Positions 8,584 through 11,907 of a DNA stretch of 11,907 nt are shown here, piece by piece (position 1 is the stretch's first letter; every line of letters starts with the position of its first letter). A model generated the notes under the pieces. That model was not told where the DNA came from, made no database searches, and worked only from the letters and a program-made list of their open reading frames with translations. The position numbers and the translations under genes were made by a program. Source of the stretch: Chytridium lagenaria (Eukaryota > Chytridiomycota > Chytridiomycetes > Chytridiales > Chytridiaceae); contig JAHLKC010000337.1 in NCBI GenBank assembly GCA_025449115.1, forward strand, positions 1 to 11,907, given 5' to 3'.

Positions 8584-8614
8584 AAAAAACTCTTTTGCAC
8601 AAAAATCATCCAAA

Positions 8615-10507
8615 GTGCCAAAAGAACTGAAAACCAAAACATCGACGAAGCCATCAACCCCCATCTCCCATCATCCAGACCCCGATCTCTCATCCCCGTT
8701 GTCAGCCGCCGTTAACCAATTCCACCAGCTTGAGAAGCTAAGCTGGAAGAATTTGGATAAGGCTAGGCTGATCTGCCCTATCTGTGGTCAACAATCCGTC
8801 AAGTGGACAAACAAAGGCCCATCTGGAAGCCACGCCGCCACTGGAGCCCGCCGACTATCAATACGCTGCGACGGCACACTTACCAGACCGTGTGGGAGCT
8901 CTGGACGACTTGTAACCATACTGCAACAACAGCAAGACTCTGATTACCTCGACATAGGACATCAAATAGCTACGGCCCACCAACAGCTGGAAGTAATCTC
9001 CAAATCCGCATCAGCCTCCCTTCGACAACCTAAGAAAAGACCCATCGACTCCACACCCATCCCATCCATCAATACATACCCCCCAACCGCTTCCTCACAC
9101 ATCTCACCTACCCCGGCACCACCCAACCCACCTACGTATAATCCAGCAACCTCACCATCCCTCTCCACCCTAGCAGCTTCCACCCTGCCTACATCACCGA
9201 AACCCCCTGCAACCTCTTCCTCTACCCTCACGGCTCCTCCAACCCATACCTCCACCCATCCCGACAACAGACATCCCTCAACTCAATCCAGGCTTGCGGC
9301 TTTTTCTTTTCAATCACGTGACCTACCAACAATTTCGACCGGAAATTTAACAGAAGTAAACATGTCAACACCGTTGACAAAGAAGACCACTCCCAACACG
9401 GCCTCGGTATCCAGCTCCACCTCAGTATCCATCGAGGAAAGTCTTAAACAATATGCTAACATCATCTCTAGAATGGATGCCAGAATGGAGGACCTACTTT
9501 TAGAAGTGAAAGCGCTACGTGAAGATAATGCTCGTCTCCAGAAGAGACTCGACGACAAGGACGCCGAGATCCACCGCCTTAATCGCCAAGCTCTCAAACC
9601 CACCACGGCGTCTGCACCTGAGAAGATCCCCTCCACTGCCGACCCAGAAGATGAGAATACCATGGAGACCGAGGACGGGGAAGTTCTTGAAGAATTATCA
9701 GCTACAAAACTCGCAGCATTTAAAGCCGACCTTACTAAGACGGTGGTCGCCGAACTCATTGTGGCCATGAAGGAAGAAGGACTTGCCCGTCCATCATCAA
9801 GCACATATGCTCAGAGACCCCCACCACCAACGTTCTCGGTGAATTTCGACGTTAACGCACCCCGCCAAACTCCAGGCCCTCTTAGTTTCGCCGCTGCCGC
9901 CCGTCAAATTGCACGAGGAAATGCCACCCCGATCACGCGCCGCCAGAGTCGTATTCAGGAGCACTTACCCTCGCAGCACGGTCCCTGGAGTCACCAACCT
10001 CTATATGCGTGGCTACGTTCAGAGGGGACCAAGAGATACCTCATGGTCCGCAACGCTCTTATGGCCATCGGCATCGACTCCGGCATCATGGAAATGAGTT
10101 TTATAGGCCAATCCGTGGTACACCTCATGTGTGATTCAAGTAAAGCCGCGTTCATTGAGAAGAAACTGACCGACAAAGGCGTATTTCTCCCCGCCTTCGA
10201 TCCACTGGAGGTTCCCAAACTCAACGTCGCCAGCAGCAAATCCCATGAAGAAAGAGAAAAAGAAGGCCGACTAAACTGCACCAAGAGACTGGGTGCCCTA
10301 TACAGCCGGGGAGGGCAGCAGATTAAGCAGGCATGCTTAGAGGGCCTAAACGACACCTTAGCCGAGGAAATACGAATCCAAGCTCGACTTTACGCTGAAG
10401 AACGCCAGCGCCGTGACGCTGAGCTTATTTTCCGCCAGGCCGAATCCTCCTTTGAAAAAGGAGCGTCCTTTTGCATACCCCCGCAAAATCGCCCGCCGCC
10501 GTGTTGA
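8615..10507 (+). CDS. ORF1 of copy C: zinc-finger, coiled-coil LINE RNA-binding protein
   Basis: The frame is open from 8582 with no ATG. GTG 8615 is used as a nominal start because copy B has GTG at the same place, and the first in-frame ATG is codon 250. From codon 1 at 8615: Cys54, Cys57, Cys85 and Cys93 form C-X2-C-X27-C-X7-C; about 140-240 is Pro/Ser/Thr-rich; about 273-326 is a strong coiled coil (EDNARLQKRLDDKDAEIHRL); then an acidic stretch and PLSFAAAARQIARG; and about 474-533 is a compact conserved block (RNALMAIGIDSG...FIGQSVVHLMCDSSKA) that I infer to be RRM-like. Against copy B, codons about 440-473 (9933-10036) are out of the ancestral frame between two indels. Another frame change near 10430 replaces the true tail (RKIARRR, SDDDD), which would run to TGA 10623-10625. 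Trimerising, RNA-binding ORF1 proteins are known in LINEs. Exact function here is inferred. Confidence 0.82.
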   Translation: MPKELKTKTSTKPSTPISHHPDPDLSSPLSAAVNQFHQLEKLSWKNLDKARLICPICGQQSVKWTNKGPSGSHAATGARRLSIRCDGTLTRPCGSSGRLVTILQQQQDSDYLDIGHQIATAHQQLEVISKSASASLRQPKKRPIDSTPIPSINTYPPTASSHISPTPAPPNPPTYNPATSPSLSTLAASTLPTSPKPPATSSSTLTAPPTHTSTHPDNRHPSTQSRLAAFSFQSRDLPTISTGNLTEVNMSTPLTKKTTPNTASVSSSTSVSIEESLKQYANIISRMDARMEDLLLEVKALREDNARLQKRLDDKDAEIHRLNRQALKPTTASAPEKIPSTADPEDENTMETEDGEVLEELSATKLAAFKADLTKTVVAELIVAMKEEGLARPSSSTYAQRPPPPTFSVNFDVNAPRQTPGPLSFAAAARQIARGNATPITRRQSRIQEHLPSQHGPWSHQPLYAWLRSEGTKRYLMVRNALMAIGIDSGIMEMSFIGQSVVHLMCDSSKAAFIEKKLTDKGVFLPAFDPLEVPKLNVASSKSHEEREKEGRLNCTKRLGALYSRGGQQIKQACLEGLNDTLAEEIRIQARLYAEERQRRDAELIFRQAESSFEKGASFCIPPQNRPPPC

Positions 10508-10617
10508 AGGTCCACACCCCAGCAACCCCGCCAACAGCAATTCGTTTGAACAACTTTCTGACGACGACGACGCAATGGATGAGTCACATGTTGCTTCAGA
10601 CACTAACACTCGTGTTA

Positions 10618-11907
10618 ATGTCTGACGCCGGTGAACCTCATATCATGCGGCTTGGCTTCTGGAACGCCCAAGGATTAACAGGTAAAGCCGACTTACTCAC
10701 TAACACATGTACCTCATTAGGAATTGACCTCATCGCCGTAGTCGAAACATGGTTATCCCCGACTGACGGAGTCCCTCTCAAGCGCGTCCTTGTTAACGGT
10801 ACGGCTCCACCTCGCCCCCGACATGTGGACGGTAAGGCTACGGGACGGAAAGGACAATGGGGGTGCTTGTGGCATCACCTGGGGAATTGGAGATTGGAGC
10901 TGAGGTGTTGGGGGTTGATGCTGGAGGGAAATGGACTGCAATTAAGGTGGGAACTCTGGTTATTATTGTGGGGTACCTGCCTCCTATGGCAGGTCAAGGG
11001 GCAGTGGCGAGAACGATGCTTGAGGATTTTGATGAGTTTCGTGAAAACATTGGCCAACAATACCCAGCATCCCCAATGATTGTGGTAGGGGACTTCAACG
11101 CAAGAATGGGGGCCTTAACGGGGGACGGGAATGTGGTTGGGGATAACAATAGGAGAGTTTGGATGCAAAACTGGATGGAGGACCCTGAATGGACGAGATT
11201 GGAGCCGTCCCGAGGAAAATGGACTACTCATGCACGCAACGGCCACGGCATCACGGATTTCGTGTTCTTAAACACTGCCGCACTCCCCATCGCACCTGAC
11301 CTGGTAGTGCATGAGGCATCCACTATGGGGAGTGATCACTCGTTGCTCACGATAGACATCCCGCTGCCAACGCCGTTTTGGAAGCCTCCTTTCTCAAGAA
11401 TTAACATTAGTAAGTTGGAGGCGGATGATTGTTACAGTTCCGGGAACGACTGATGGAGGGACGGAATGAGCTGATGACAACACTAGGACTGCTGGAGGTT
11501 AGAGCTGCAGGGTACAGGGTCACAAATAGAATGGTAGAATGGGATGTTCGGCAAGAGATCATTAACGAGGCATCAAATGCCGTAACTGGATGGATTTTGG
11601 GGGCTGCTGAAAACTCTGTTGGTAGATTCCGGTACAAAGGCGGCACCCCTCACTCTGGATTCGACACACCCCACCTTGCCGCCCTCCGCCAGATCGCCAA
11701 CACAGCCCACCAAGCGTTTATCGAGTCTCCTCCCAACCTTAAGGCCATCCGGTGGCGGTATAGAGTGGAAGCCAACCGTATCTATAGAGCTGCCGCACGC
11801 CTCCAAAAAAACCCGAATATATCGTCAAGGCTCTGATGCAATACTCGCCAAACCTCAAGTCGCCGCTAAGGTCCTTTCCTGCCAACTCACCCGTCACCAA
11901 AGATCCC
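10618..11907 (+). pseudogene. ORF2 of copy C: endonuclease domain, 3' partial, frameshifted
   Basis: This is the N-terminal part of the endonuclease-RT polyprotein, which nicks the target DNA to prime reverse transcription. ATG 10618 is chosen because it opens MSDAGEPHIMRLGFWNAQG and overlaps the end of ORF1. AP-endonuclease motifs: Asn in FWNAQG (10663), Glu in VVETW (10744), GYLPP, GDFNARMG (Asp 11091, Asn 11097), GHGITDFVFLN and the terminal SDH (11331-11339). All expected catalytic positions are present. Frame breaks: a lost G in the run near 10861, a break near 11428, and an extra A in the 7-A run 11805-11811. Two of the three are in homopolymers. The window ends in the linker before the RT. 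Confidence 0.9.

Larger units (their letters stand above)
8584..11907 (+). mobile_element. LINE copy C, 5' part (3' end outside window)
   Basis: This is the 5' half of a third unit, running from just after the junction through ORF1 and the endonuclease to the linker before the RT, where the window ends. It is collinear with copy B 2526-5840. It is better preserved than copy B: the first 1.3 kb of ORF1 is unbroken. Confidence 0.93.

Noticed and set aside
9310..9804. A 164-codon antisense open frame in copy C.
   Set aside because: It lies wholly inside ORF1, which has clear coding conservation on the + strand. It is serine-rich as expected of a reverse-strand shadow, and the copy B equivalent is not preserved.
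1..11907. Centromeric identity, by analogy with the LINEs clustered at Mucor centromeres.
   Set aside because: Nothing in the window marks a centromere, and the junctions carry telomere-type repeats instead. The host is not established.

Overview
The window is almost entirely a head-to-tail tandem array of one family of non-LTR retrotransposon (LINE), all on the + strand. It holds the 3' part of copy A (1-2513), one complete copy B (2526-8571) and the 5' part of copy C (8584-11907). The repeat unit is 6,058 bp, measured between the two junctions. The organism is eukaryotic: the coding capacity is LINE ORF1/ORF2, there is an AATAAA signal, and the junctions carry a TTAGGG-type telomere repeat. 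A fungus with TTAGGG telomeres, perhaps an early-diverging (Mucoromycota-like) lineage, is my guess from the general look of the proteins. I cannot prove it from the sequence.

Each unit has the same layout. A leader of only about 30 nt is followed by ORF1 (about 670 codons), which has an N-terminal Cys4 zinc-binding motif, a Pro/Ser/Thr-rich linker, a coiled coil and a C-terminal domain that I infer to be nucleic-acid binding. ORF2 (about 1,200 codons) follows, with an N-terminal AP-like endonuclease, a reverse transcriptase and a C-terminal CCHC knuckle. The ORF2 start codon overlaps the end of ORF1 in an ATGTCTGA arrangement. A pyrimidine-rich 3' UTR of about 370-420 bp closes the unit. It carries ACGCGT boxes at 20-bp spacing and a nearly invariant 125-nt 3' end with AATAAA.

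Both unit-to-unit junctions contain exactly two telomeric repeats, TTAGGGTTAGGG (2514-2525 and 8572-8583). The copies differ at about a quarter of bases in the one coding stretch I counted, but share an almost identical 3' end. This fits repeated insertion of related elements into telomeric repeats, or an element that carries telomere-like ends, better than a recent duplication.

No copy is intact. Single-base indels break the reading frames in all three, while the substitutions between copies look mostly synonymous and I saw no premature stop codons in the restored frames. That means either very late decay or residual long-read indel errors. No host gene, tRNA, rRNA or CRISPR was found. The gene-free stretches over 300 bp are the two 3' UTRs (2147-2513 and 8151-8571).
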